Source: Phragmitibacter sp965284365 (GTDB lineage Bacteria > Verrucomicrobiota > Verrucomicrobiia > Verrucomicrobiales > Verrucomicrobiaceae). Taken from it: a DNA stretch of 64,000 nt. The stretch lies in contig OZ260079.1 of the NCBI GenBank assembly GCA_965284365.1, forward strand, positions 1,302,001 to 1,366,000, written 5' to 3'. The translations under genes and the position numbers were made by a program. Every line of letters begins with the position of its first letter. The first letter of the stretch is position 1. This document shows, one piece after another, positions 1 through 8,033 of the stretch. The notes beneath the pieces were generated by a model. It was not told the DNA's origin, did no database searches, and saw only the letters and a program-made list of their open reading frames with translations.

Positions 1-1
1 G

Positions 2-709
2 TTTTCTCCGCGCTGGATTTTGGCCTTCTTGTGTTTATGCAACATAGGCACACTTTGCGGTGAAGATAAACTTTCGAGCTTTGAGGTTAAATTTCGCGCA
101 CCGAGCTCGGATCATGACTCTGCGTATGAAATTTATTTGAGTGACACAAAGATCGGGTATAGCAGAGAGCTTGATATTTGTTTGGGCAATATCGGTGCCA
201 AGAAGAATGACACAGTAAAAATTCACTTGTCTGCAACCGACCAGATTGCAGACAAAAATTACAGAACTCCGTTTCACCTCACCTCAACGCTGCCTAGTTG
301 GTATCTTCAAGGTGTCAAACGAGAGATATATTATCGCGAAAAGCGCTGTGACATTCGCCTGTTTTGGTGGAGCGAAGGTGCCGATGAGTCAAACTTTGAC
401 TCTACTGCCTTTTACCTGGATGGAGTTCTCCTCGACTTTGGACAAGCAGGACTAGACAAACTCGCTGAAGTAAAGTGGGGCGATTTCCCAGCGTTGATCA
501 TCGTTGGCTGGTATGCATTCGAAAGCCCCTACCGGACGACTCATGTCCCGGGGTTTGGACATATAGAGTGGTATAAATATCTTAATAGGTATAGCAACGC
601 ACAGACGATGCGAGTCTTACGAGAGAAGGGTGTGCGCGTAAATGAATGGGCCTTTGCCGATGCCAGACCGTACCAAAAGAAACAAGCTGTAAAAACTACC
701 ACTCCATAG
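2..709 (+). CDS. Hypothetical secreted protein, 5' partial
   Basis: I do not recognise the family. The reading frame is open to the left edge of the window, so the true start may lie outside; a TTG at 20 is the first candidate start inside it. The first residues (WILAFLCLCNIGTLCGED) look like the hydrophobic core of a Sec signal peptide. The rest is a mixed soluble protein rich in Tyr, Trp and charged residues, with no motif I can name. Base composition is clearly more AT-rich than the Rhs core downstream, which suits an accessory gene. Its position just before a broken Rhs gene makes an orphan immunity or cargo gene possible, but that is only a guess from context. Confidence 0.55.
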   Translation, partial: FSPRWILAFLCLCNIGTLCGEDKLSSFEVKFRAPSSDHDSAYEIYLSDTKIGYSRELDICLGNIGAKKNDTVKIHLSATDQIADKNYRTPFHLTSTLPSWYLQGVKREIYYREKRCDIRLFWWSEGADESNFDSTAFYLDGVLLDFGQAGLDKLAEVKWGDFPALIIVGWYAFESPYRTTHVPGFGHIEWYKYLNRYSNAQTMRVLREKGVRVNEWAFADARPYQKKQAVKTTTP

Positions 710-753
710 TGGCCCATGCCAACAGGGCTTCTTAAGCAAAAAAGCACTGAGCA

Positions 754-770
754 CGCCGCACATAGCGGCG
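754..770. repeat. Short perfect hairpin upstream of Rhs fragment
   Basis: A 6-bp stem (CGCCGC / GCGGCG) encloses a 5-nt loop, ACATA. An in-frame TAG for the following Rhs reading frame lies at 763-765, at the loop/right-arm border, so the Rhs frame cannot extend further upstream. It resembles the small GC-rich hairpins (REP-like) left by or associated with mobile elements. Confidence 0.4.
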
Positions 771-783
771 GTCCCAGCAAAAC

Positions 784-3012
784 TTGAATGGGGTCAGGGT
801 GGAATGGCACTCGGTTGAGCTCCTTTTTCCCGTTAGTTCCGGCACGCATACCAGCACTTATGCTTATCACACTTCCGCCAGCCTCATCGCGACCGTTACC
901 GCCACGGAAAGCAGCAGCCTGAAGCAGACCAGTAGCCGGTCTTATGATGTGAATGGCCGTCTCACCTCCATCCAAACGCTGGATGCCGCCAGTCAGCCGA
1001 TGTTCACCGCCGCCTATGCGTACGATGCCATTCACCGCCGCACCAGCACCACGCGTGAGGAAGGGTTGAAATGGGATTGGGGTTACAATGACCGCAGTGA
1101 AGTCACCAGCGGCACCCGCAAGTTCGCGGATGGCTCGACCTTCGCCGAGCTCAGCAGCACTTATGCCTATGACGGCATCGGCAACTTCACCTCACGCTCC
1201 ACCGGCGGCCAAAGCTCGACCTGGACCCCTAACAGCGTCAACCAATACACCGGTCGCACCGTCCCTAACAAACTCACCGTCACCGGCGAGGCCTCGGAGC
1301 CAACCCGCGTCGTGGTGCAGGGCAAACCCGCGGAACGAAAGGATCAATACTTCTGGCGCACCTGGAGCGTGGACAATGCCTCTACGCTCGTGCGGGAGAA
1401 CGTCCGCATCGCCGCCGCCCTCCCCGGCGCGGGACCAGGCGGGGAAGATCTCGCCACCCTGAAGACTGGGCAACTCTTCCTGTCCAAAGCCACAGAGACC
1501 TTCACCTATGATGCCGATGGCAATCTCACCGAAGACAGCCGCTGGACTTACACTTGGGATGCTGAAAACCGCCTCCTCGGCATGGAGGAGAAGAGCTTCA
1601 CCGCGGTCGCCGGTTGGGAAAGACACAAGCTGTCCTTTGGCTACGACGCCTATGGCCGCCGCATCCGCAAGGCCGTGCAAACCTGGGACACCGGCGCCAG
1701 CCAATGGGAACCCGAGTCAGACCTCGCTTTCCTCTATGACGGCTGGAACCTCCTCGCTGAGGTGAACGTGGCAAACCCCAGCACGCCAAAACTGCTACGT
1801 TCTTACACTTGGGGTCTGGACCTCAGTGGGTCAGAACAAGACGCTGGTGGTGTAGGTGGCATGCTGGCCGTCGCGCACTATGACGCTGGTGGCAGCCTAA
1901 CCCATCTGCATCTCCCCGGCTATGACGGCAATGGAAATGTGGTCGGATATACAGATGCCGCATTGGGCACGTCTGTGCTACGTCTAGATTACGATGCCTT
2001 TGGCAATGCGGTGACAGTAGCCCGCCTCGGGATTAATGTAGCCAGTAGCGCGTCGGCGAAAGCCATTCCGCATCGGTTCAGCACGAAGTATAATGATGCT
2101 GAGACAGGACTGTATTATTACGGCTACCGCTATTACACCGCCGACACGGGTCGCTGGCTAAATGAAGATCCAATAGGGGAAGTGGGTGGTGTCAATCTGT
2201 ATGGGTTTGTGCAAAATGACCCAATTAGCTGGGTTGATGCGTTTGGACTGGACCTAGCACCTTCGCTAGCTCTTCCTGCTGGAGCTGCGTTAGAAGCGGC
2301 AAAAGGCGCGGGTGCTAGCTCAATTTCGTGGGGGACGTTTACGAATGTTGGAGCCGCAGGAACGGCGGTGGCAGGAGCCATAGCTTTAGCCGTGACCGAA
2401 ACTTGGAAAGCCTATGCATTGGCCGATCGAGATATAGCGGTGTGTGAAATGAGACGCTGCGAGGACCTCTCCGCAATTCTGAAGAGCCTCGTAGATATGG
2501 TGGCCACCATGACGAGCATGGTTAGCGTTGCATTGAGCACAGACGGGGGTTCGAACAATGGTGCGGCAAACGCTGCGCTGACGTCAACAGCGACCGCGTT
2601 AGATGCGGCGGCTGTCGCGTTGGAGGGACTGGCAGACGGATTGAGAATGGTATGCGGTGAAGGGTCGGCTGGGAGCGCATTAACTTACGCCGCCACGGCG
2701 CGAGAAACTGCTGAAAGAGCGCGCGGACGATTGTCAAGTATGGGAAGAGAACTGGGTGGCGGTGCTGTAAAGACAATAAGTACTGGACGAACTGCCCCCA
2801 AAAGTCTTAAGGAGAAGTTGGCTATGGAAGAGGTAATGGCTAAACCCATGGGAACAACACCTTCAAGAATGCCGCCAATGTCCGACAGCAAGAACAATTT
2901 ATTAGCTTCTGATGGCTGGGTGAAACGCGTACAAAACGTGAACGGGGTCGAAATTCACTACGTGGAAAACGTCAACACCAAGCAAGTATTGGACTTTAAA
3001 TTTAAAGACTAA
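784..3012 (+). CDS. Truncated Rhs/YD-repeat protein with C-terminal toxin-like tip
   Basis: Residues about 20-440 carry YD/RHS repeats (for example the YDVNGRLTS and YDADGNLTEDSRWTYTWD types). The RHS-associated core follows at about 440-490 (GLYYYGYRYYTADTGRWLNEDP, ending WVDAFGLD). After the core comes a variable tip of about 250 residues: an Ala-rich helical part, then a polar C-terminal segment (SDGWVKRVQNVNGVEIHYVEN) typical of polymorphic toxin tips. At 742 residues it is far shorter than usual full-length Rhs proteins (over 1400), and there is no signal or N-terminal module. Translation can only begin at the TTG at 784, after an in-frame stop at 763, so this is probably a displaced 3' end of an Rhs gene. 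The tip is followed 1 nt later by a small acidic gene, as expected for toxin and immunity. The toxin activity is not recognised. Confidence 0.8.
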   Translation: MNGVRVEWHSVELLFPVSSGTHTSTYAYHTSASLIATVTATESSSLKQTSSRSYDVNGRLTSIQTLDAASQPMFTAAYAYDAIHRRTSTTREEGLKWDWGYNDRSEVTSGTRKFADGSTFAELSSTYAYDGIGNFTSRSTGGQSSTWTPNSVNQYTGRTVPNKLTVTGEASEPTRVVVQGKPAERKDQYFWRTWSVDNASTLVRENVRIAAALPGAGPGGEDLATLKTGQLFLSKATETFTYDADGNLTEDSRWTYTWDAENRLLGMEEKSFTAVAGWERHKLSFGYDAYGRRIRKAVQTWDTGASQWEPESDLAFLYDGWNLLAEVNVANPSTPKLLRSYTWGLDLSGSEQDAGGVGGMLAVAHYDAGGSLTHLHLPGYDGNGNVVGYTDAALGTSVLRLDYDAFGNAVTVARLGINVASSASAKAIPHRFSTKYNDAETGLYYYGYRYYTADTGRWLNEDPIGEVGGVNLYGFVQNDPISWVDAFGLDLAPSLALPAGAALEAAKGAGASSISWGTFTNVGAAGTAVAGAIALAVTETWKAYALADRDIAVCEMRRCEDLSAILKSLVDMVATMTSMVSVALSTDGGSNNGAANAALTSTATALDAAAVALEGLADGLRMVCGEGSAGSALTYAATARETAERARGRLSSMGRELGGGAVKTISTGRTAPKSLKEKLAMEEVMAKPMGTTPSRMPPMSDSKNNLLASDGWVKRVQNVNGVEIHYVENVNTKQVLDFKFKD

Positions 3013-3013
3013 C

Positions 3014-3361
3014 ATGACATTTTATGATTACCTCTTAGTCGCAGTTGATGGTTGGAATAAAGATCCTATTGAAGATGAATGGCTCTTTGAAAAATTTCGG
3101 GAACAGTTCATTAATCGGATGTCCAGAGAGGAAGCATTTGAAGCAATTGAGGGCACGATAGACGTCCTATCGCAGCAATCTGATGAATCAACGGCCACAG
3201 AGGTGGTGCAAACTCTCATAGCGCTTGCGAGGAGAAGTGATACTACGGAAGCCCCCTCCAAACTGCTCGCGGATTGGCCTGCTATAGTGATGCAATTTTC
3301 GACTTTTGGCGACTATGCCAAAAACAAACTCAAGGAACTGCTCAACCACTATCGATTATAG
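3014..3361 (+). CDS. Probable immunity protein for the Rhs tip
   Basis: A small, acidic, all-helical-looking protein of 115 residues with no signal peptide. Its ATG lies 1 nt after the Rhs stop codon, so the two are almost certainly cotranscribed. Size, acidity and position match cognate immunity proteins of Rhs/CDI polymorphic toxins; the sequence itself is not one I recognise. The composition is AT-rich like the toxin tip, consistent with tip and immunity gene moving together. Family membership is inferred from context alone. Confidence 0.65.
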   Translation: MTFYDYLLVAVDGWNKDPIEDEWLFEKFREQFINRMSREEAFEAIEGTIDVLSQQSDESTATEVVQTLIALARRSDTTEAPSKLLADWPAIVMQFSTFGDYAKNKLKELLNHYRL

Positions 3362-3574
3362 CTGCGGCTTGTGATTGAAGATGGGGTCGGGTGCAATAAT
3401 TGACAACTTTGATATCTTATTAAGCCGACGCGAGAGTTTTCGATTTAACCCCCTACTTTCAATCCGTTTCCGCCTGCGCAACTGCTGACTCACGTTGGCG
3501 GCGCTGCTCATCTCCAGCTCCAGCCTCTGGGCAATCCATTCCCATTCTTGCGATGCTACCCACGGTCGAGGCAA
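3362..3574 (-). pseudogene. Possible C-terminal remnant of a REP-associated/IS200-like transposase
   Basis: The minus-strand translation reads EWEWIAQRLELEMSSAANVSQQLRRRK near 3450-3560. This resembles the C-terminal helix-turn-helix of REP-associated tyrosine (Y1) transposases (pattern W-I-A-x-R-L-x-M-x-S followed by basic residues). No catalytic HUH domain is present upstream, so only a decayed tail would remain. Near the 3' side, at 3380, lies the string ATGGGGTCGGG, similar to ATGGGGTCAGGG at 788 at the broken start of the Rhs gene. The call rests on a short weak match. Confidence 0.3.
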
Positions 3575-3701
3575 TCCTGGAGCAGCAGTTTCTCTTGGCC
3601 TGTTGGAACCATCTGCAAACTCCCAAGACCCGCGTGCCTCTTTTTCACGCTACAGTGTCCAAAAGATGACTCCCCTCATGCCCAATTCCAATTCCATTTC
3701 C
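3575..3701. other. Non-coding stretch, nothing recognised
   Basis: Between the transposase-like remnant and the palindromic repeat array I see only T/C-rich sequence with a few short open frames and no ribosome binding site or family match. Confidence 0.4.
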
Positions 3702-3982
3702 ACCCTCCAAGAAAACCTCCGCATTTTCCCCGAAGTATAACTACGTAGTTATACTAAACGCCTCAGTAAACACACTGCTCAATAGTTTGTTTTGCAACCC
3801 GTTCGTGGCCCGATTGACCCATCTGGCCTGAATCAGAATTTTTTTCATCAGCCACCCCCAGAAATCTCCACATTTTCCCGCGATATATGACTACATAGTC
3901 ATATAAAACGCCTCTATCAGCACACTGCCAGAAAGTTTGTTTTGCAATCCGTTCGCGGGCCACTTGACCCAACTGGCCTAAA
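3702..3982. repeat. Two-unit direct repeat, each unit centred on a 22-bp palindrome
   Basis: Unit A (about 3702-3832) and unit B (about 3852-3982) align without large gaps at an offset of 150 nt. Each carries GAAA-CTCC-CATTTTCC, a palindrome, AAACGCCTC, GTTTGTTTTGCAA and GACCCA-CTGGCCT. The unit A palindrome at 3734-3755 is perfect (arms AGTATAACTAC / GTAGTTATACT). The unit B palindrome at 3884-3905 has 10-bp arms (TATATGACTA / TAGTCATATA) around CA. Three base pairs differ between A and B on both sides of the dyad, so symmetry is kept while sequence drifts. It could be a mobile hairpin repeat or paired operators. No intact gene lies within it. Confidence 0.75.
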
Positions 3983-3990
3983 CCATGGAG

Positions 3991-4010
3991 CGGCGGTCTC
4001 CGAACCGCCG
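3991..4010. repeat. REP-like hairpin
   Basis: Perfect 7-bp stem CGGCGGT / ACCGCCG around the loop CTCCGA, directly after repeat unit B and about 50 nt beyond the end of the minus-strand DUF1501 gene. It has no T-run on either side, so it is not an obvious intrinsic terminator. Confidence 0.5.
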
Positions 4011-4059
4011 ATGCCGAGCGCAGCGACCTCACAAACCAGACGACACCAAGGTAACCAGT

Positions 4060-5532
4060 CTACACCAGAATCTCCTTCATGAGCCGCCCGGCCCCGGAAG
4101 GTCCGATGAGGCGCTGGTTTAGTCCCTGGTATCGGTAGTGGAACCGGTGCGCATCAAATCCCATCTGATTCAGGATGGTGGTCTGTAGATCGCGGATGTC
4201 GTATTTGCCTTCCACGGCGTCATAGCCCAGTTCATCGGTCGCGCCGAAGGTCACGCCCGGTTTGATACCCGCGCCAGCCATCCACATGGTGAAGCAATTG
4301 GGATGATGATCGCGGCCCAGGAACTTGCTGCCGTTGCGCGCTTCATTCATGGGTGTGCGCCCAAACTCCCCGCCCCAAACCACCAGCGTGCTGTCCAGCA
4401 GTCCGCGCTGCTTCAGATCCATGATCAGCCCCGCGCAGGCGCGGTCCACGTCCAGGCACTTCTTGGGCAGACCCGTGAGCAGATCGTTCTCCTTGCTGGT
4501 GCCATGCATGTCCCAGCCCCAGTCAAAAAGCTGGATGTAACGCACCCCGCTCTCGACCAAGCGGCGGGCCAACAAACAGTTGTTGGCAAAGGAACCTTCT
4601 CCCTGCTTCGCACCGTAAAGATCGCGGATATGCGCCGGTTCCTTGTTGATATCAAAAACATGCGGCACCGCCGTTTGCATGCGGTAAGCCAGCTCATATT
4701 GAGCGATGCGCGTCAGCGTCTCCTGATCGCCGAACTCCTTGAACTCCATCTGATTCAACCGACCCAAAGCGTCCAGACTGCGGCGTCGGGTTTCGCGGTT
4801 AAGGCCCGCGGGATCCTTGGAAAACAGGATCGGTTCGCCCACGGTGCGGCATTGCACCCCTTGATAAACGGAAGGCAGAAAGCCACTGCTCCAGAGGCTC
4901 TTCCCCCCTGTCGGATCGGTGCCACCGGACAGCAGCACCACAAAGCCTGGCAGATCGCTGTTCTCACTGCCCAGACCATAGGTGACCCATGAGCCGATGG
5001 ACCCGCCGCCGGCCCGCATATCCCCCGTATGCACCAGCAGTTCCGCCGGCGCATGGTTGAACTGATCCGTCGTCATGGACCGTACGATGGCGACATCATC
5101 CACGATCTTGCTGATCCCCGGAAACAGGTCGCTCACCAATGCCCCACTCTGGCCATGGCGCTTGAACCCGTGAGGTGAGCCTAGCATCTTGGGCCGACCC
5201 TTGATGAAGGCGAAGCGTTTGCCCGCGAAGAGCGACTCCGGGCAATCCTGCATGTGCAGTTCCCGCAACTTGGGCTTTTCATCAAAGAGATCCAGTGTCG
5301 GCGGCGCACCCGACATGTGCAGGTAGATGACCGACTTGGCTTTTCCCAACAAAGGCGGTCGTCCCGAAGCGAGGTGGGCGGCGCCTTCCTCAGAGGAGTT
5401 CGCTCCGAACGCGGCAGGAGAACCGAGCAGGCTCTGCAAACCCATGGCGCCAAGGCCAAGCCCGCCGGACGACAAAAACGTGCGGCGGCTCAGGAAGGAT
5501 AAACGGGCTTCGGCCGGACTCATGATAGGCAC
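4060..5532 (-). CDS. DUF1501 domain protein, Tat-exported
   Basis: A member of the DUF1501 family (sulfatase/alkaline-phosphatase-like fold) that expands in Planctomycetes and Verrucomicrobia. The N-terminus has a twin-arginine signal (SRRTFLSSGGLGLGAMG, about residues 15-31), so the folded protein is exported. Typical family motifs are visible: YLHMSGAPPTLDLFDEKP, FGRTPMNEARNG and GRDHHPNCFTMWMAG (the last two near the C-terminal metal site). At 490 residues it is full length. It starts 6 nt after the stop of the cytochrome-DUF1549-DUF1553 gene, so the two form an operon. The biochemical role of this pair is unknown; surface polysaccharide breakdown has been suggested for the families. Confidence 0.9.
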   Translation of the reverse strand: MPIMSPAEARLSFLSRRTFLSSGGLGLGAMGLQSLLGSPAAFGANSSEEGAAHLASGRPPLLGKAKSVIYLHMSGAPPTLDLFDEKPKLRELHMQDCPESLFAGKRFAFIKGRPKMLGSPHGFKRHGQSGALVSDLFPGISKIVDDVAIVRSMTTDQFNHAPAELLVHTGDMRAGGGSIGSWVTYGLGSENSDLPGFVVLLSGGTDPTGGKSLWSSGFLPSVYQGVQCRTVGEPILFSKDPAGLNRETRRRSLDALGRLNQMEFKEFGDQETLTRIAQYELAYRMQTAVPHVFDINKEPAHIRDLYGAKQGEGSFANNCLLARRLVESGVRYIQLFDWGWDMHGTSKENDLLTGLPKKCLDVDRACAGLIMDLKQRGLLDSTLVVWGGEFGRTPMNEARNGSKFLGRDHHPNCFTMWMAGAGIKPGVTFGATDELGYDAVEGKYDIRDLQTTILNQMGFDAHRFHYRYQGLNQRLIGPSGAGRLMKEILV

Positions 5533-5538
5533 TTCAAA

Positions 5539-7953
5539 TCATCCGAGGGTTAACATGCCATCCAAGTTCAGGAGGATATTGGCCACGACCGTCCACGCCG
5601 CCAACTCCGCGGCGGACTCATTCCCCACCGGGCTCGCCAATTCTTTGGCAGCTCGGGCATCGGCCTGATAAGAGGCCAGTTCATCCCGATATAGGTTCGC
5701 GAGCACGGGCACCTGCTCCTCCGACGCCGGGCGGGAAAGACAAAGCTCCAGACCAAAGCGGATGCGTGATTCAGGCGAACTGCCGCCTTCCTTCATGAGC
5801 CGGCGCGCCAGAGCTCGCGCCATCTCCACATAGGCGGGGTCATTCAGGGTCACGAAGGCCTGCAACGGCGTGTTGGTGGGCAAGCGCCGCAGCGTGCTGT
5901 TCTCCCGGCTGGGCGCATCGAAGGTCGCCATGCTCGGATAAGGCACGGTGCGTCGCCAGAAGGTGTATAAACCGCGCCGGTAGCGGTTTTCGCCCGTGCT
6001 CGTCTCCCAGGTTCGCTGCCCGTTGAAGGCAGCCCGCCAGAGGCCGTCTGGCTGGGGGGGAAAGACGGAAGGCCCACCCAACTTGGTGCTCAAAAGACCG
6101 CTCACGGCGAGGGCCTGATCCCGCACCTGCTCGGCATCCAGCCGCCGCCGCGGGTAGTGGCTGAGCCAGCGGTTGCGGGGATCGTTCTGGGCCGCCGTAC
6201 CCGATGCACGGCTGACTTGTCGGTAAGTCTGGCTCATGACGATGCTCTTGATGAGAGCTTTCATGTCCCAACCCTGATCCATGAACTCCACCGCCAGCCA
6301 GTCCAGCAATTCCGGGTGGCTCGGCAGCGTGCCTTGCGTGCCGAAATCCTCTTCCGTCTCCACCAGACCGGAGCCAAACAACTGCGCCCAAAACCGATTC
6401 ACCGCGACCCGTGCTGTCAGCGGATTCTCCCGGCTCACAATCCACTTCGCCATGTGCAGCCGATCCATCGACCCCGCGATGTTGTCCTTGTGAAATGCCT
6501 TTGGCAGAGCGGCCTTCACCATGTCGCCGGGCATGAGGAAGTTGCCTTTCACCAGCAGCCGGGTTTCCCGCTGCTTGTCTTTCGGCTTTTCCAGGAGCAC
6601 GGGCACACTCAGCAGTCGAGCTTTGGCGGCCTGAGACTGAGCCGATTTGATGGAGGCAGTGAGCGCGGTGGCGGCTTGTTTGGCCGCGTTCTCATCCGCA
6701 ATCGGTTTTTGCGCCAGGCTCTTCTCCAGCTCAGCGGCTTCTTTTCGCAAGGTCTCGAGTTTTTGCAGAGCCGTGACTTTCTCCTCCAGTGTCTTCAGCC
6801 GCGCGGCTTCCTCCGCTGTGCCTAACGCCAAAGTCGGCGTTTCGTCCGGTTTGTCCTGATCTTCAGTCTGGTTAAAGATGGCGAAGAACTCATAGTACTC
6901 CTTCTGCGAGATGGGATCGAATTTGTGACTATGGCATTGGGCGCAGGCCATGGTGAGGCCCATCCAGACCTGCATGGTCACCCCCGCGCGATCCTTCACC
7001 GCCGCAACCCGGAATTCCTCATCATCCGTGCCGCCCTCGGTGTTGGTCATCGTGTTCCGATGGAAAGCCGTGGCAACCTTTTGTTCCCGCGTGGCGTTGG
7101 GCAGCAGGTCGCCCGCCAGTTGCTCGATAGTGAACTGATCGTAGGGCTTGTTTTCGTTGAAGGCTTTGATGACCCAATCGCGGTAGGGCCAGATGTTCAT
7201 CCGAAGCGGGTCCGAGCCATATCCAGCGGAGTCCGCGTACCGCGCCAAATCGAGCCAGACCCGGGCCCAACGCTCCCCGTAGGCTGGCTTTGCCATGAAG
7301 TGGTCCACGGCCACTTCGTAGGGAGTAGAAGTAAACCGGGCCACCTCCTCCGGCGAAGGCGGCAGGCCAGTCAGATCCAAGGCGAGACGCCGGATCAGAA
7401 CTGATTTCCCCGCCTCTGCGGACGGTGCGAGCTTCTCCTCCGCCAGCTTCGCATGCACAAACGCATCGATGGGATTGTTCCCGTCCTTGGCATGGCCACC
7501 AGGCGGCGCGACTTTGCGAGGCGGAATAAATGACCAATGGTCAGCATAGGCGGCACCTTGAGCGACCCACTTCTCCAGAATCGCGATCTCCCGAGCGGAA
7601 AGGGCCGGACTTTCTTTCGGGGGAGGCATCACCTCGTCCGGATCGGTACTTCGCACCCGTTCCATGATGGTGCTATGGGCCGGGTCGGAGGGTTTGATTG
7701 CAAATGTCCCGTCGCGAAGCTTCACCGCTTCATCGCGCTGATCCAGCCGTAACTCCGCTTTCCGGGAGCCTTCGTCCTGGCCGTGGCAATGATAACACTT
7801 AGCCGAGATAATCGGCAGCACATCCCGGCTGAAATCCACCACCGCCGGGACAGGCCGGTTCTTGAAGACATCTCCATGGGGATTCTCGTCCGCCCGGCTG
7901 AGGCCGGCAGATAGAACCAGGAGGCTCAAGGTGGTGACCGTGAACAGACGCAT
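5539..7953 (-). CDS. Planctomycete-type cytochrome C / DUF1549 / DUF1553 protein
   Basis: A signal peptide (residues 1-21) is followed by a PSCyt1 domain with the heme site CYHCH at 53-57. The DUF1549 (PSCyt2) region begins near 150 (DAFVHAKL, RRLALDLTGLPPSPEEV) and contains a second cysteine motif, CAQCHSHKFDP. A coiled-coil-like Glu/Lys/Ala stretch lies at about 370-430, then DUF1553 (NPLTARVAVNRFWAQLFG, YRRGLYTFWRRTVPYPSMATFDAP). At 804 residues it is complete. It is the first gene of a two-gene operon with the DUF1501 protein. Predicted periplasmic; it probably passes electrons from, or couples to, an unknown degradative reaction. The family is a marker of PVC bacteria. Confidence 0.92.
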   Translation of the reverse strand: MRLFTVTTLSLLVLSAGLSRADENPHGDVFKNRPVPAVVDFSRDVLPIISAKCYHCHGQDEGSRKAELRLDQRDEAVKLRDGTFAIKPSDPAHSTIMERVRSTDPDEVMPPPKESPALSAREIAILEKWVAQGAAYADHWSFIPPRKVAPPGGHAKDGNNPIDAFVHAKLAEEKLAPSAEAGKSVLIRRLALDLTGLPPSPEEVARFTSTPYEVAVDHFMAKPAYGERWARVWLDLARYADSAGYGSDPLRMNIWPYRDWVIKAFNENKPYDQFTIEQLAGDLLPNATREQKVATAFHRNTMTNTEGGTDDEEFRVAAVKDRAGVTMQVWMGLTMACAQCHSHKFDPISQKEYYEFFAIFNQTEDQDKPDETPTLALGTAEEAARLKTLEEKVTALQKLETLRKEAAELEKSLAQKPIADENAAKQAATALTASIKSAQSQAAKARLLSVPVLLEKPKDKQRETRLLVKGNFLMPGDMVKAALPKAFHKDNIAGSMDRLHMAKWIVSRENPLTARVAVNRFWAQLFGSGLVETEEDFGTQGTLPSHPELLDWLAVEFMDQGWDMKALIKSIVMSQTYRQVSRASGTAAQNDPRNRWLSHYPRRRLDAEQVRDQALAVSGLLSTKLGGPSVFPPQPDGLWRAAFNGQRTWETSTGENRYRRGLYTFWRRTVPYPSMATFDAPSRENSTLRRLPTNTPLQAFVTLNDPAYVEMARALARRLMKEGGSSPESRIRFGLELCLSRPASEEQVPVLANLYRDELASYQADARAAKELASPVGNESAAELAAWTVVANILLNLDGMLTLG

Positions 7954-8033
7954 GGAGGGCTAGGGCGTATTACGCCGCAAATTGCCGATTCGTTCAAAAG
8001 GCCTTCATCGTGAGACCCGGAACCGTAGCAAGG

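Noticed and set aside
3734..3905. Palindromes as BlaI/MecI-type operators
   Set aside because: The half-sites are not spaced like the TACAnnTGTA operators I know, no regulator gene is adjacent, and the 130-nt flanking repeat suggests an element. Kept only as an alternative.
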